Source: Gymnorhina tibicen
Lineage: Eukaryota; Chordata; Aves; Passeriformes; Artamidae
DNA length: 64,000 nucleotides
Assembly: GCA_013399875.1 (NCBI GenBank)
Contig: VXAZ01009468.1
Coordinates: 1,423,347-1,487,346, forward strand
Direction of reading: 5' to 3'
Shown in pieces: positions 12,420-24,775 of the stretch. The first letter of the stretch is position 1, and each line of letters starts with the position of its first letter. The notes below the pieces were generated by a model. That model was given only the letters and a program-made list of their open reading frames with translations, had not been told where the DNA came from and did not search any database. Made by a program: the position numbers and the translations under genes.

Positions 12420-15400
12420 TGTGTTCTTTCCACTTTATGGTCAAGGAGTTGCTTTCGCCCCAGAGAGCAGGGAAAGCCAGCTGCTCTCCAAGAGCTAGTG
12501 CAGGTGGTTAGGGGGAGTCAGGTGGCTGCAGACACAACACACAGAGCTTTTCAGCATGGCTGTTGCAGCACTGTGATGTGATATGTGGGTTCACAGTACT
12601 CAGTCTAACAGTAGGGTCCTTGCGGCTAAAGCAAAATTCTAATAGAGCCCATCTCCCACACGCTGTGGAGTCCCGAGGAATAAGGCTACTAACCAATCCT
12701 TTGTGTCCCAAGGAGAGTTGCTCTGGAAGAAGCTATTCAAGGGCCTTTGCTGTGCACTTCTGACAGGATGAGTGAAAGCTGGGTGTTGGCCTAAGCTTCC
12801 TGGATGTTTGCTCAAGGGCCGTGGGAGCAGCACCCCAGAGAGATGTTGCTGTGCTCAGGAATCTAGAAAGCAGAAGCAAGGATTTAACAGAGGAGAGAGA
12901 GGCCTTGGGAAGAGTGTGAGAAAACACAGCTCCAGACACCAGAGGGGTGAATATAAAGGATAGTTTGGTCCAAGGCTGGGCAAAGGTAACCTGCTGGGTG
13001 TGTGGGAAGAGACAAGACTGCATTTAAATAGCCCTACTGTGTCACCGTCACATGCCCGGGGAGACCCAGCAGCCCCACAGAACAAATAGCCAGCACTGCC
13101 TTGAAGCTTCTGTAGCTCTTAAAAAACATCAAACACCATGACAGGCATGAAGTGCCAGCAGCAAAGGGACACCCTTCAGCTCCTTGCATGGGGACAAAGT
13201 ACTCTGCATAGCCAAGCACATCCAAAGCTCCCTCGATTTCTTTGAAGGTCCTTGCTCACCCTCTTGCACCACTTTCCTGTTTTAATTTGCAGATTACAGG
13301 AGGAGGAAGGAGTACAGGAGCCAAAGGATTCTGTCAGGCTGCGTTGAAAGCAGCAGCAGCCGCTGTAGCAGCAGGCAGAACCCAATCAGAAATGACCTCA
13401 CCAAGCTGCTCATCTTCTTTGTGCATTTTCATTCCTGCCAAGCCAGAGAGTTCTCTGAACAGGCCAGGCAAGAGCATCCAGCCCACAGGAGGAATCCACC
13501 ATCACTGCAGCTTCTCATTAGAACTGGGACAGGAGGCTGAGCGCAGGAGTCAGGACTGTTTCTAAGCACCCTGGGCAGATCTTAGAAAACACAAGGTGGG
13601 CATAAAAACATGCACTGTGCTTTCATAGATGATTACAGCTCTGAATCAGGCTGGTGAAGGAAGGAAGGCAGGAGCTGTGATATTAAATGAAAGGCTGCAC
13701 AGAGAAGCATTGCTGAGCAGAAATAGTTTTAGGGTACCTGGAAGGCATCACTGTTTTTAATCCTTGCAAGGGATTTTTACAAGAAACAAGATGTTGTTTT
13801 GCTTTGTTTTGTTCTCCCTGGAGATGGGATTCAGATGCAATGCTGGAATACAGATTTCACCCAGCCTGGCATTTTGGGCAATCTCTTCTGGAAACTCTCC
13901 AGGTGTTGGGGACTGGATCCTGATTTGGACCTCATTGCTCAGATATGAACTCAGAGTGGGTTTGGAAGGAGGTTTGGTTTGGTGCCAGCCCCTACACACA
14001 GGGAAGCATGGAGGCTGTCAAATACAGTCAAAAAAACCCACAAAGGCACCAGCTTAATACAGCTACAGATTTAAGCTCATCTTGGACTCCGAGACATTGA
14101 AAATAGTGTGTAAAACAATTCTAGTCTGGATTTGACAGAAGATGGAAATTGGTGAAGGAAATGTCAAAAGCAAATTGGAACTGGAAGCCAGTTCTCTAGA
14201 AAGCAGACAAAAAGAGAATTTGGAGGACAAAGAGCTGAATATTTGAGTCCTATAACAGCAAGCAGTGACTGTGCTCATGCCACGGGGATGGGCACTGAGC
14301 TCTGTGTCCCTGCAGTCCTTACTTCCCACTCATCCAGAACAGGGGGACTGTTTAGGGCACACAGTTCCTCCTTGCCCATACACCTTTAAAAACTGAGCTT
14401 CCTGCAGAACTTGGCAGAACCCTGGGTCCCATAGTTTAAATAATTCCAATGTGAGAACACCAATCCTCAGCAAAGACTTGTGCCCAGACAAGCTGTGATG
14501 CCTCAGAGCACATTACTTGATCAAAAGATTACTAAAATAGTACTGGATATGAGACAGGCACTGGCAAGGGAGCATTCAGCTTTTGAGAAAACCATAGATA
14601 AGCTGATGTTGACTAAAATTTCCCAAACCTCCACATAAACTTCAACTCAAAATGCTGATTCCAAGGCATCTGGTTATGGCATAAATTCCTCCTCACTGCC
14701 CTGTCTCCATGCAGCTGTTCTGCATTTCCTGCGACTCTCCATCTCCCAGCCGGGCTTGCAACAGCAATAATGTCTTGTTAATATGAGGTCTTCTTGTCCA
14801 GAAGGATTAGCACTTGCAGAAGTGAGGAACCTGGACAGCATAAACCGGTCAAAGCTCAGGAAAATTATGACACTGCCATAGAAGCAAAGCCCAGGTGTGG
14901 GGAATGAGATGAGAGCAGGAAAGAACAAGTTAGGAGTGAGTGGATAAAAAAGGAGGGGCTCCACTGGGTAATGGGGAAAAATGACACATATCTTGGTCAA
15001 TAGAAAAAGTAGGTTAGTAGAAAAAGAGGGAAGGAAAACCAGCTTCCCAGGGTTTGGGATCTTCTTCTGCCAAATTGTAAAATTCCTGTAAGTATGGCAT
15101 TAACTGGCGTATGATACCAAACTGTCATTCCAGCCACTGGATGCTTTTATCATTCTCTTAGTTCCCTCCAGTAGCCTACTGCCCCTTTAGGCACCCGACA
15201 GTGTCACCCCAGCAGCTCTGTGCCACCTACCCCAACCTCCAGCTGCCTTCCAGCAAATCAGTCCCTGCAGCTGCCCAGAGGCAAGAGGCAGAAAAGGAAG
15301 AGCAAGGGAAGAGGGATTATTTTGGCCTTTTTTCAAAGCAGGACAAGTGCTTAGTGTTAATATGCAGAATGCCTGTATATCTCAATTATACACCTCCCAC

Positions 15401-17625
15401 AGGGGCCTATTACAGCTACCCTGGGCAGCCAACATGTGTCAGCAGAGCAAACATCGAAGGCTAGCCCAGTGTACTCCAAAAATAAAAAGCAGAGAAAGCA
15501 GGACATGAGCCTGTCGACAGCTGCTTCTTTTCTCCCCTGCCCCTTCCCCATGTGGTTTTCAGGTCTAGCTGCCAGGCCTATGCCTTAGCATTTTAACGTG
15601 TGCGTGAAATTGCAATCCCCCGTCTCTCCCTACATGGTGGAAATTGGGAAATTAGCATTGCCCCATCACAGCTTGTACAAGTTCATGTTACAATGCAATG
15701 TTGTTTTTTTAAGTGGTTGGTTGGAGATTGGAAGATGGAGAAAAAAAAATGGAGATTGGAAGTGAAGAAAAATGTTTTCCCAGTATAAGAATGACTTTTG
15801 GTGTACTGATTCCTCCCTGACACACATATTATTCCCACAGCCTGGGTACCTGAAAGGCAGAAGAAAATTAAATACATCCTTAAAAACATATAAACCTTAC
15901 CCTCAACAGAGATTTGTGCCCTGGAAGAGGCAAAAAAAATCCATGCAGTCTAAACACTTCTGTACTTTGGTTATTAAGTTCCACTCAAAGGCGCACAGAA
16001 ACAGCCACTGTGGAGCACAACACAAACCCAAACATGGATCAATTCAGCAAAGTGGGTCCTGGAACTGAGGACCCACTTCACTCTTAGTAACTCCTTTTAA
16101 CTCCTACATCTTCCCCTGTCTATTGCTTCCTCACCCCATCGACATTTGCGTGGTACCACCAGAATATTCACTGAGCTGAAGTTCCTGGTAGAGTTTCACA
16201 TATATGCAAAAACTGAAGAGAAATACCTTGAACCAACAAACCACAAGTGGGAAAAAGGTAAAAGCCAATTCTAATAAATCCTTGACTGTGAATTTACTGG
16301 GAGCTGCCCAGTGGAGCTCACAGCTTCTGCTGGTTTTTTGGCCAGCACCGTCCTCACACAGCACTGCCAAGATTGGAGCCCTGCTGAAACCTAAACATAG
16401 AGCCACAGCTGACACCCTTCCAGTGGCAAGAGGGTTGATGTCACAGAGATGCTGTGGCACAGAAGCCAGGCAATTGTGTGTCTCTTCTGTTTTCAAATTG
16501 ATTTCCTGTGACTGAGCAAGGGAGAAAAAACATTCAGAATTACTACAAATAAGTGCAAAACATTCTGAAGTGCCCAAAGAAAATCCTGGTTACAGAGCAG
16601 CCTGTTGACTTTATGTGGCCCAGAAATAGCTCCTGTCTTCAGAGATGTTTTCCTGACATATTATCCCCTGTATATTACTGCACTTTCTCCGAACTATCTT
16701 GCTCATTCTTTCACTGTTTGCTGTCATATCTTTCTATTATCTGAGAACATTGTATTGTTATCATTAGACTGATGCTTATCCACTCTTTGCCTTCCTTTTT
16801 ATCTTACCTAGCCTGACTGCATTTCCGATCATGCAGGAAAGCGTTTGTTGGTCTGAAAAAATTCTTTCTGGCTATTATATTTTGCACTTTCAGGTTTCTG
16901 GTTCTGTTGGATAGAAAGTTTCTTTTTTTGTCACTTTCCACATATGGAGCTCAGGCAGCAAAAAGAAGTGAGCTTCACTTTAGGGTAAAGCCCAAGGGTC
17001 AGATTTAGGCTGTTCAGTAGCTGGCACTTCTGAGATGGTTTCATATCTCCCTCCTCTTGCAATTCCTAAATCAAAGCATTGAACTCTTTTGAAAATCTCA
17101 TTTATTCAAAGCATCTGATGGAGAGGCAGAAAAAAGAGTTCTTAGTGTGGCAGTCTCCATAAGAAGAAGAAACCAAGTGATTTTACGTTGCCATATTGCC
17201 TCAGTGGGGTTTCCTTCACCTCACGTGGAACAGGAAAGCAGCAGGCTACTGACAGACTTGGCACTGGATGCTTACTGAACACCACAAAAAAAGCTGTATT
17301 ATCCCACCTGTAGGCATCCACAGCTTCTAGAGGGATGTGAAGGTGTCCCCAGAAGTGTATGGCCATGAGATGCCACCTCCTGTAGCCCAGCCTGGCTGCC
17401 ACCAGATTGGTTCATCACCAACATCTCTGTCTATAAGCACTAACAGCTCCCTACGTGCTGGACACAAACACCACTGTGTCTTCAGCCTTGTGTCAGCCAA
17501 GGGCAACTCAGCTTCAGAAAACAGTTTCCAGTCTGAAGATGTTACAGTAGTCTTTCAGGAGGCTGCTGACAGTGCTTACATTACCCCAAACCTCATTATT
17601 TCCTCCATCTACTTCCCCTTTCTTG
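12420..17625. other. Unique non-coding sequence, no gene seen
   Basis: Several frames of 60-150 codons occur on both strands (for example minus 16131-16577 and plus 13242-13565). None shows a domain, signal peptide plus mature region, or good paired splice sites. A short internal duplication of GGAGATTGGAAG lies near 15724-15761. The rest appears to be ordinary unique DNA. Confidence 0.6.
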
Positions 17626-17629
17626 TATA

Positions 17630-17765
17630 AATTAGAGTGAATTACAGTATTCATTCGGAATAATGTATAGCCGCAAATGGATTCACATCAGTCAGAAAGG
17701 ATACGTTTATTCATGAACACTTGAGTGTTTATTTCAAGAATATTAGTGGGGATAAATGAGCTTCA
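17630..17765. promoter_or_regulatory. Putative conserved non-coding element
   Basis: Complex AT-rich sequence with ATTCATTCGGAATAATG, GTTTATTCATGAACACTTG and a following TGTTTATTTC, which is a forkhead-like core. It lacks repeats and open frames. Regulatory function is inferred from motif density only. Confidence 0.25.
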
Positions 17766-17769
17766 GAGA

Positions 17770-20720
17770 TACTGGTGCTGTTAAGTAGCTGGGAGTATTC
17801 CTGCTTCAAGATTTTTTCCAATGGTTCCTATTTATTACTCACACAATGGATTAGCTGAGCACTTCCACATGCTTCCAGACAATTTTTGAATCAAGGGGTT
17901 CCTTTCCTTTTAGTATGTCCCTCTCATCCATCCCAGCAGTAGAAACAACGCTGTACAACATGGATGGCCACTTGTATGAGCAGTAAATCAGAAACAGGTC
18001 TCACTCCTTGCAAGTAAGAGCCATTCATAGGTGGAGCAGCATTTGAGTTTGGCTGCGCTGACTATAGTTTGAACAGTTGTGAAACTGCAAGTAATCAACA
18101 CTTCAATAAAACTCATAATCTGCTTGCAGATAGTCTGGCAAGGAGAAAACTCCTAAAGGGGCTAAATCATTTGCAGAAATCAAATTCAGTGGATAATTTG
18201 ACCAACTCCAACATGATGGTATTCATGTGCAAAAGCTCTGAAAATCTTTTCTCAATGGCTTGCAGAAAATGACTACAGATTTCTTATGGCTATGGATCAG
18301 AGCTGCTTTCGATGTTCATAAAGTAGAGACAGTATCTGTAGAGGACACTTGTCCAAAGACACAATCTGTTTGTGCAAACCACTGAGCTTTTTCAGTTCCA
18401 TGAAAGCTCCTGGCTTTGCAGTGCTGCAGCAGTGCTTTGCACAGGGTCTCCAAATTCCAAGCATGCAGTTAAAGTTTTAAAGTTTAGATATATCACGTGA
18501 GTATATCAATTTATTGCTATACTGAGTTAGATTCTGCCTGAAATCTGTAGTTACATGAGGCTACACACAGCAGAGACTTTTGTTCAAAATACTTAGCTAA
18601 TAGTTTACAGGGTGACTCAATAATTTAAGAGGATTAGTAGCTGGAAATGAAGCCTTGCAGCTATGCACTGCTTATTTAGTTCCACTCCAAATTTACAATT
18701 ATCTGATGGTTGTTTGGTGGCCGAGGTGAACGGAATTGCCACCTGCAGACTCTTTTGTAGGAGACTGCTGTGCACTTATCACAGACATCACATCACCATC
18801 ACAAATGGCTTGGCAGTGTAGCAGCTGAAAAAATCCTACAAGGACTGGCAGCTCAAGCGTGATCTCTCTGCTAAGGCTCCACGTGCAAAAGGCATGTGGG
18901 AGACAATTCTGTGGTGCGGGCCCAATGTGAGGGACCCTGATAGGGTCTCACAGGCCACCTTAAACACCCTTCAGTGTTGATGGATGGCAGTTACTGTCAA
19001 TTTGGAAACCATTTAGGGAGCTGAATGGGGAAAATCTTTATCCCATTTGAATTGCTGGGGCAATTGAGTCTCCCACTGTGGTATTTCCAACCTCCCTTGC
19101 CGCCTCTGTTCTCTGCATCAGAATTATTAGAATGCCCCATTTCAGTGAGTAAATTTTATTGGCATGCATTACTATCACCTTGACCTTTAGGACTCCTTCC
19201 CTTGACTGGCTTACCATCCCAGAGCTGCATCCAGGTGGGATGGCAGGGATGGATGGGAAGAGCAGGAAGAGCTCATCACAGCATCACCTCTGAGAAAGAT
19301 CAGCAGGTTCTGCATCAGGAGAGAAACATTCACTGTCCCAGAGGTTATTCCCATTTGGAGCTGCCACCTAAACAGGGAGCTGAGAGGAAGCAATGGATCC
19401 CTGTGATGGATGCAGGGAGGATCAGGAAGAATGGAAAGAAAACTGATCTGATGTTTTTGCCTTAAGGAAATGAAAGTCTGCGTTTTGGGCGACCAGCCAA
19501 GCTGGGGTTGAATGAACAGGCAAAACATGAACAGGGGTGTTGTCCCATTTCTGGGGAGATCATTCTCTCTTCTCAGGAAAAACAGCAGAAAACTTGGAAA
19601 ATATTGTTTTAGCACTTGGAAATGCGTCCTCAAGGACATTGGTAGAGAGTGTCCAGACTTGGCGTAAGCTTGGGATAGCTTTGGGCAGTAACTCTCGTGA
19701 TGTCATCTGGAAAGATGGTCTGGGATAGCAAAGGACTTGCATGCAGGGTTAGGGAGTAAAGAGAGGGCAGCAGCAGCAAGCTGACAATTTTGGCACATCA
19801 GATGAGCCCAAAGCAGCATCTAGGAGCTGTGTAGATACCCCCACTGGGATTCTCTATTTTTATTTCTTCTGCTGAAAAGGCACTGAATCTTTCGATTTTC
19901 CTTTCCCCTGAAGAGGAGGAAAAATAAATCGAAATGGCTTCTTTTGAGGCATTTACACCCACTGACTTTAGCAAAGTTGTATTAAAAAGACAGGGAAAGG
20001 AAAATTCAATAAAGTAAAAATAAAAATCCATTAAAATTCCATTGGTTTTTACACATGGATCTTATTTGCAGAAGGTGAGCAGTTAGAGCCAAAGTCTATG
20101 ATCCTATGGCATGCACAGCTCTGTTACAAGAGGACAGTGATCCAGCCTCGCATCAGCTTGGTAAATAACACCTGGCTTTAGGACAGAGGCTCTCCCTTCT
20201 GGGAGGTGACATCCCTCTGCCCACGCTGACTTCACAGGGCAGCCTCCTCCAAGTGCTACCTGTTATGTTTTGGATGCTGACTGCCCTCAAAATTCAGTTA
20301 CTCTAAAATGTCTCTCCCAGAATTCACGCTGCTCACTCCAGAGTGATGAAAAGTGCCTGGGCCCCAGCTCAGGCAATAGGGAATCCTTCAGCCCTGATCC
20401 CTCCCTACCTCCATCCTACAAGTGCCTGCAGACACAGGACTGATCAAGGAGGGGTTTTTTGGCAAAAGAGATTGAACTTAGATGATGTCAAGGAATAAGA
20501 GATGTGGCTGCAAGCTGCTCCGTTTAGTCCAGTTTGTTCCAGCAGTGCGCCCCATGCACAGCTCCCGTGGGGCTCACACCAGTGGGGACAGTAAAACTGT
20601 GGTGCCTTCTTCCTCTCTCCCAGCTGATGCCAGGTTCTGAGCTGCCCAGATCCAAGGTCTCCCTGTGTGCAGATTCAGGAGTTTAGATCACCTTGGCCTA
20701 GGAGGAACACTGTCACGGCG
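17770..20720. other. Unique non-coding sequence
   Basis: No supportable gene. The 67-codon plus frame at 18069-18272 is serine/asparagine-rich without a known domain. AT-rich complex sequence at 18590-18720 may be regulatory. Nothing else stands out before the LTR at 20730. Confidence 0.55.
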
Positions 20721-20889
20721 GGTGCTGGATGGTGGGGTGCCGCGACCTTCCCAAAAGCATCTCCTAGGAAGCTGCTTCGGCAAGGCCACTGCACACACAC
20801 ACAGTCACTCACGCACACGGGTAAACCCAAAAGCAAGCCGATGACAAAAAAGTCCAGGAAGGGTCTTTGTGTGAGGTTCTACAGCAGCG

Positions 20890-20895
20890 TTTATT
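20890..20895 (-). terminator. LTR poly(A) signal
   Basis: AATAAA on the minus strand about 60 bp after the TATA box. It is followed by GCTGCTGTAGAACCTCACAC. It marks the R/U5 boundary region of the LTR. Confidence 0.6.
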
Positions 20896-20954
20896 GCAGC
20901 CACGCACATGAAAGCATCCAAGAATAAAGACCAAGAACTGGCGAGGGTCCAGGA

Positions 20955-20961
20955 TTTTATA
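20955..20961 (-). promoter_or_regulatory. TATA box of the solo LTR
   Basis: TATAAAA on the minus strand, with initiation expected near 20925-20932. It is preceded by three ATTGG (inverted CCAAT) boxes spaced roughly 40-55 bp apart and by two GC boxes. The core looks intact, so the LTR could drive a minus-strand transcript toward lower coordinates. Confidence 0.65.
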
Positions 20962-21714
20962 TGGGGAAGGTAGGGGCGGAGAGAGCACCAGGGTCCAATG
21001 GTCTGAGGGCACAGGGGCGGTACACAGGCAGGGTTAGAGTATGGGAGCCAATGGGGAAACAGTGAGGGAGTGGCAAAGGGACAAGGGCCAATGGGAGAAT
21101 GGGGAAGGGAGAACTTTCTGGATCAGGGACATACAGGGTGGAAAGGGGCAGGGAGACCAACGGGCCAGTCAGGGAAACAGAACTGGGGGACATTAACATA
21201 ATTAAACAAAGCATCGTGGGAGAGGCTTCTTTGGTCTCCACAGCTGGGAGGTAACAAGCTCAGAGCTTTTCCTCCAGGGGACCTTCAAGGCCTCTTGGTT
21301 GGTAGGCTCAGCAGCCTCCATGGAACACCCTGATTTGAAACCAGCATGTTTTTGGACACTGGGGTGATCACACTGCTTCCTGCTCATCACCAAGTTTCTG
21401 CCCCTCCGACCCTGCCCAGCCTTCAACCAGGTTTCCCAAGGGATCTTCTTCTGCCACATGGCCTGGGCTTTGGGGGCCACCTGCCCAAACAAGGCTCCTA
21501 ACCTGGCTGCACACTGGACCTGGCCCTACCTTCCCATCTTTTCACCAGCTTAGGATGCCTCTGGGTCTTCTTCGCTTGCCTCCCTTTCTCATTCACTGCT
21601 CCCCAGAGGACAATAAGCACTTTAGAAACCGCTTTAGGGATTCTCCACAAGGATAAAACAAGGAAACCCAGAGACAACAACCTAATCAGCAAACAGCTGA
21701 GCCAGGGATAAATT

Positions 21715-22085
21715 CACATGGAAAGTCTGTATTTGTTTATTACTAATGGGTAACAGAGATGATAACCTTTTAATCCAAAACCATAATGAAATATGCATAT
21801 TTGTTAATGTGCAACTATAAAATGCAAATCTTGCAAACACAATGGAGAAGGGCAAAGAAAGTACTCAGCACCAATACTAATTTATTCCTTTGGCTTCAGA
21901 CATTTATTCAAATTGAGTTGTGTATGTAATATAAAGTCAAATGAATATGTAATTGTAATGTATATGTATAAACATTTTCATCTCAAATATGCAAACTGTT
22001 TATCATAATAGGAAGTAATACATATTTTGCCGAATAAAAGGTTACCTATTAAAATATTTTTACACTCTTCCCACCCCAAGCTTTT
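21715..22085. promoter_or_regulatory. Putative conserved AT-rich regulatory block
   Basis: About 370 bp of complex AT-rich sequence containing a perfect octamer ATGCAAAT (21822-21829), an ATATGCATAT palindrome near 21790, and repeated TATGTAAT/TTAATG words. It is neither a microsatellite nor a recognisable transposon. The POU-octamer and homeodomain-like sites suggest an enhancer. This is inference from composition. Confidence 0.33.
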
Positions 22086-22579
22086 GTGCTCTCTGTAAAA
22101 GCTCTATTAACATAGACACAATTTCTGATTTTCCCTTTTGAGTCACGCTACCCAAATTCAAAAGATTTAAAGTATTAACAAAGTAGAATCAGAAAGACTT
22201 TTACATGAAGATTTTCTCTCTCTCCTCTTTTCCAAGCTACACAGAAATTGCTCTCCTAAATATCAATTTAAAACATTGGCTAAAAAGCTGAGCAATTTTC
22301 CCATTCTATTTCCAACCCCCAAAGAAACAGCTTTCCCCTGTTGCTGTTGGAGTAACTACATATTCTTCTACATATTCATGCAGTAGCAACTAAGCTTTAT
22401 TGCTAGTCCTGGTCACCACTGCTTTTCTAAACCATCTCTCTGGCAGTTTGGCAGCCTGAGAGCCAGGACCAGCTTCACACACTGTATGTGAGAAGATCTG
22501 AATCAATTTGTGAATATCTGATTTGCAAAGAAACAAGGAAAATAAAGATTCAAGAGAAATCCTCTTTTCCTAAACTCAC

Positions 22580-22597
22580 CTGAAATAAAATCTCTTC
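22580..22597 (-). other. Candidate 18-nt microexon
   Basis: On the minus strand, AACTTTTCCTTTGCAG forms a strong pyrimidine-rich acceptor, followed by an 18-nt segment ending CAG and then GTGAGT, a perfect consensus donor (CAG|GTGAGT). Eighteen bases is divisible by three and open in all phases, reading EEILFQ in phase 0. The UGC directly at the acceptor and the AT-rich surroundings fit neural microexons regulated by SRRM4, as known for that class. No flanking exon can be tied to it and no gene is identified, so it may be chance. Confidence 0.22.
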
Positions 22598-22653
22598 CTG
22601 CAAAGGAAAAGTTCGGGTAGTTTTCCTTCTTTTTTTCTTGGTGGGACAATCAT

Positions 22654-22670
22654 GCTCATGATTCATGAGC
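22654..22670. repeat. Perfect 8+1+8 palindrome
   Basis: GCTCATGA, T, TCATGAGC is an exact inverted repeat with a one-base spacer. It could be a binding site for a dimeric factor. It lies 57 bp from the microexon-like segment. Confidence 0.8.
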
Positions 22671-23739
22671 TATTGAGACATGAGGAGTATTTCTGCCTGA
22701 AATTTAACACGGATTAATTGTCTGAAATTTGAATGCATTGACAGGAAGTCAACAACAATATTTCCACTGGCTTTACTGAGCTGTGGACCAGTGGAGTCAG
22801 GGCAGAGCACAAAGAATTCTGTAATCAACCTCCACCCATTGCTTCTTTCATCTCTCCTGACTCTGCTATTCACTTTCCCACTGCTGCCATAACTCTATGC
22901 TGCTTTTATTCAGTCCTGCCTGGTGCATTCAGCATTTCCTTCTCTTGTCTTCCAAACAAAACATTTCCCACCTTTTTGTGTTTTCTGACTCTCCCGAGGA
23001 CCAGAGCCACGTAGCAATAACCAGAAGAGAAGAGGAAATCCCATCACTATTTATAGCCTCAAATTCTATGAATTCAGGAGTTCTAGAGAAGCACAAAAAG
23101 TGCTGGTGGGTAACTAAAGCTGAGTAATTTTCCATTGTCTTTTACACATACCCCTGAAAATGGAAGGAAAGATAATTTTGATGCAGGGCTATAGCACAGT
23201 CCCATGAAATCAGTACAGGGAGCGCACAGATTTTCTCTTTCCCCATGCCCTGAGCCAGACTAACACAGCCCTACAGCAACATGCCCAGGTCCAGTGGTTC
23301 ATCCACCCCTGGCATGAAGGTCCAGCTCCCTGCCCAGCCAAGAGTCACCATCCTTCTTGCTAATGTGATTAATCCCTGCAGGGTAGTTTAAAACTTCCTT
23401 GCTGAAACCTCTCCAAACTCCAAAAAGACTTTGACAGCGCTCCCCAGGGCTGCCAAAGCCACTGCACCCCCACAGACTTGGAGAGCAGCTACTAAAGTTC
23501 TTTAGAAAAGCCAAGTGGGTCCCTTTTCTCCCTAGCATTTATTTGCTCAAATCATTTACAAGGAAAGCTGCCAGAAAGCACCACGCTTAACCTGTTTCTC
23601 CCCACTTGCACCATCCACAGAGACAATGCTCTGCAGACAGCTTGTGTAGGAGAAGAGGTCTATTTGCTTTTGAAGAAGGAGGGTGAAAGAGCAAGGGAGA
23701 AAAGTCAGCAGGCCAAATGAGAAGCACTCCTCTAGAAGA

Positions 23740-23815
23740 CTTCCATCATTTAAGACCCATAAATCATGATGCAGATTAATGAGAAATTAATGCAGTGCAG
23801 AAATTACTGGGGATG
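23740..23815. promoter_or_regulatory. Putative conserved homeodomain-site cluster
   Basis: A short dense cluster: CATAAATCATGATGCAGATTAATGAGAAATTAATGCAG, split here for description into ATCATGATGCAG, GATTAATGAG and AAATTAATGCAG. Two ATTAATG words sit 12 bp apart, and both are adjacent to TGCAG. It has no repeat or coding character. Confidence 0.3.
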
Positions 23816-24091
23816 AGGAGCTGCCGGTCAGCAGCAGGAGTGCCTGTACGTGAGACAAAGCAGTGAAAATCTCCAAAAAGAGAGAGGGCTCAGCAGCCTA
23901 GACCATTTCTTTAATGAGGAAAGACAGAGAGGTCAGCATGGGAACAAGATAGCGTGTGGCTGCATCAGGAGACAAGGGGCACTATTTAAAAATCCTGTCG
24001 AAAGACGCTCTGGACTGATTTGTATTAAAGTCTTATTCATATCTTCTAATGAAAAATCCTCCTGCATCAAATCATAGCATATAAGCCTTAA

Positions 24092-24116
24092 AAGAGAGAG
24101 AGTGTGTGTGTGTGTG
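24092..24116. repeat. (AG)n(TG)n microsatellite
   Basis: An AG run switching directly into a TG run, about 25 bp in total, followed by CACA. Confidence 0.85.
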
Positions 24117-24429
24117 CACAAGAGCAGAGGGGAGGAAATCAAAGTAGTAGAGGTTAATTTCACTATGTACCTCCTCTGTTTGGGGGAAAAAATAACACAG
24201 ACAAGGAAAATAGCCTGCTTTACCTCCTGTCCTTTCTCTGCGATCCTCCAGTGACATTATTTTAAGCATTTAACTTTCTGATAGCAGTTAGGCCGGTCAC
24301 ATTTTCCCTCCATTTAGTGGCAGGTTTTGAGCGCATCATTTAGTGCTGCAGTGGAAGTGATGGGGCATGGGTTTGATGGATGACTCACTTCCCCGCTGCT
24401 TGGGCTTTGGGGGCTAACAAGTATCTTAC

Positions 24430-24460
24430 CACGGTGCTGGTTCAAGCACTCTGAGGCTCT
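24430..24460 (-). other. Candidate 31-nt exon
   Basis: On the minus strand, GCATGCCCTGCTTTGCAG is a good acceptor, with a 31-nt segment then GTG|GTAAGA as donor. It reads RASECLNQHR in one open phase. The length is not a multiple of three, so skipping would shift the frame. No partner exon is recognised. Confidence 0.15.
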
Positions 24461-24775
24461 CTGCAAAGCAGGGCATGCAAAGGTGGGGAGAGGGTAAAAA
24501 CTGATTTTCCTTCTTATTATTTCACATTTAAGGGAGCTGACTACTGTCATCTTCTAAGATAAATTTTCTCTCCTCCTCCATGGAAAGTGTTCTCACTATG
24601 AATCCAAGCCAAGAAAGTCCCAATGTCCCATCCATGCAGATTTGCAAAGGTAGTGACAGAAACTCGTGGGAGTGATTTTGGAGAACGTGGCTGTTCCACA
24701 GCAGGTAGGGAGTCTTTATGCAAATTCTGCAGCAGTACCTTCATTTACGGCTCCTGTTGGTCCCACTGCCCGCAG

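Larger units (their letters stand above)
20730..21242 (-). mobile_element. Solo LTR of an endogenous retrovirus, antisense
   Basis: Read on the minus strand, a 513-bp unit starts TGTGGAGACC (21242) and ends CACCCCACCA (20730), so it has TG...CA termini. It carries a full LTR promoter layout. ATTGG boxes (CCAAT on plus at 20995, 21048 and 21088) and two GGGGCGG boxes (20973 and 21014) lie upstream of TATAAAA (20961-20955). AATAAA follows about 60 bp later (20895-20890). That gives a U3 of about 310 bp, a short R of about 55 bp and a U5 of about 140 bp. Flanks are GCTGGA (20724-20729) and GCTGGG (21243-21248), a probable 6-bp target-site duplication with one mismatch, as expected for beta/ERVK-like elements. 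No polypurine tract, primer-binding site or gag/pol/env follows, so it is a solo LTR left by recombination. The exact left end is less certain than the right. Confidence 0.72.
22090..23735. other. Unique non-coding sequence around a microexon-like segment
   Basis: AT-rich up to about 22700, then more mixed. It holds the 18-nt exon-like segment (22580-22597) and a 17-bp perfect palindrome (22654-22670). No longer coding exon is visible. Confidence 0.5.

Noticed and set aside
20711..20730. Alternative left LTR end at TGTCACGG with flank GAACAC
   Set aside because: A matching GAACAC occurs near 21322 but is not preceded by CA, whereas the 20730/21242 ends have TG...CA plus a near-perfect 6-bp duplication.
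20793..20802. CACACACACA run inside the LTR U5 region
   Set aside because: Too short to list separately; treated as part of the LTR.
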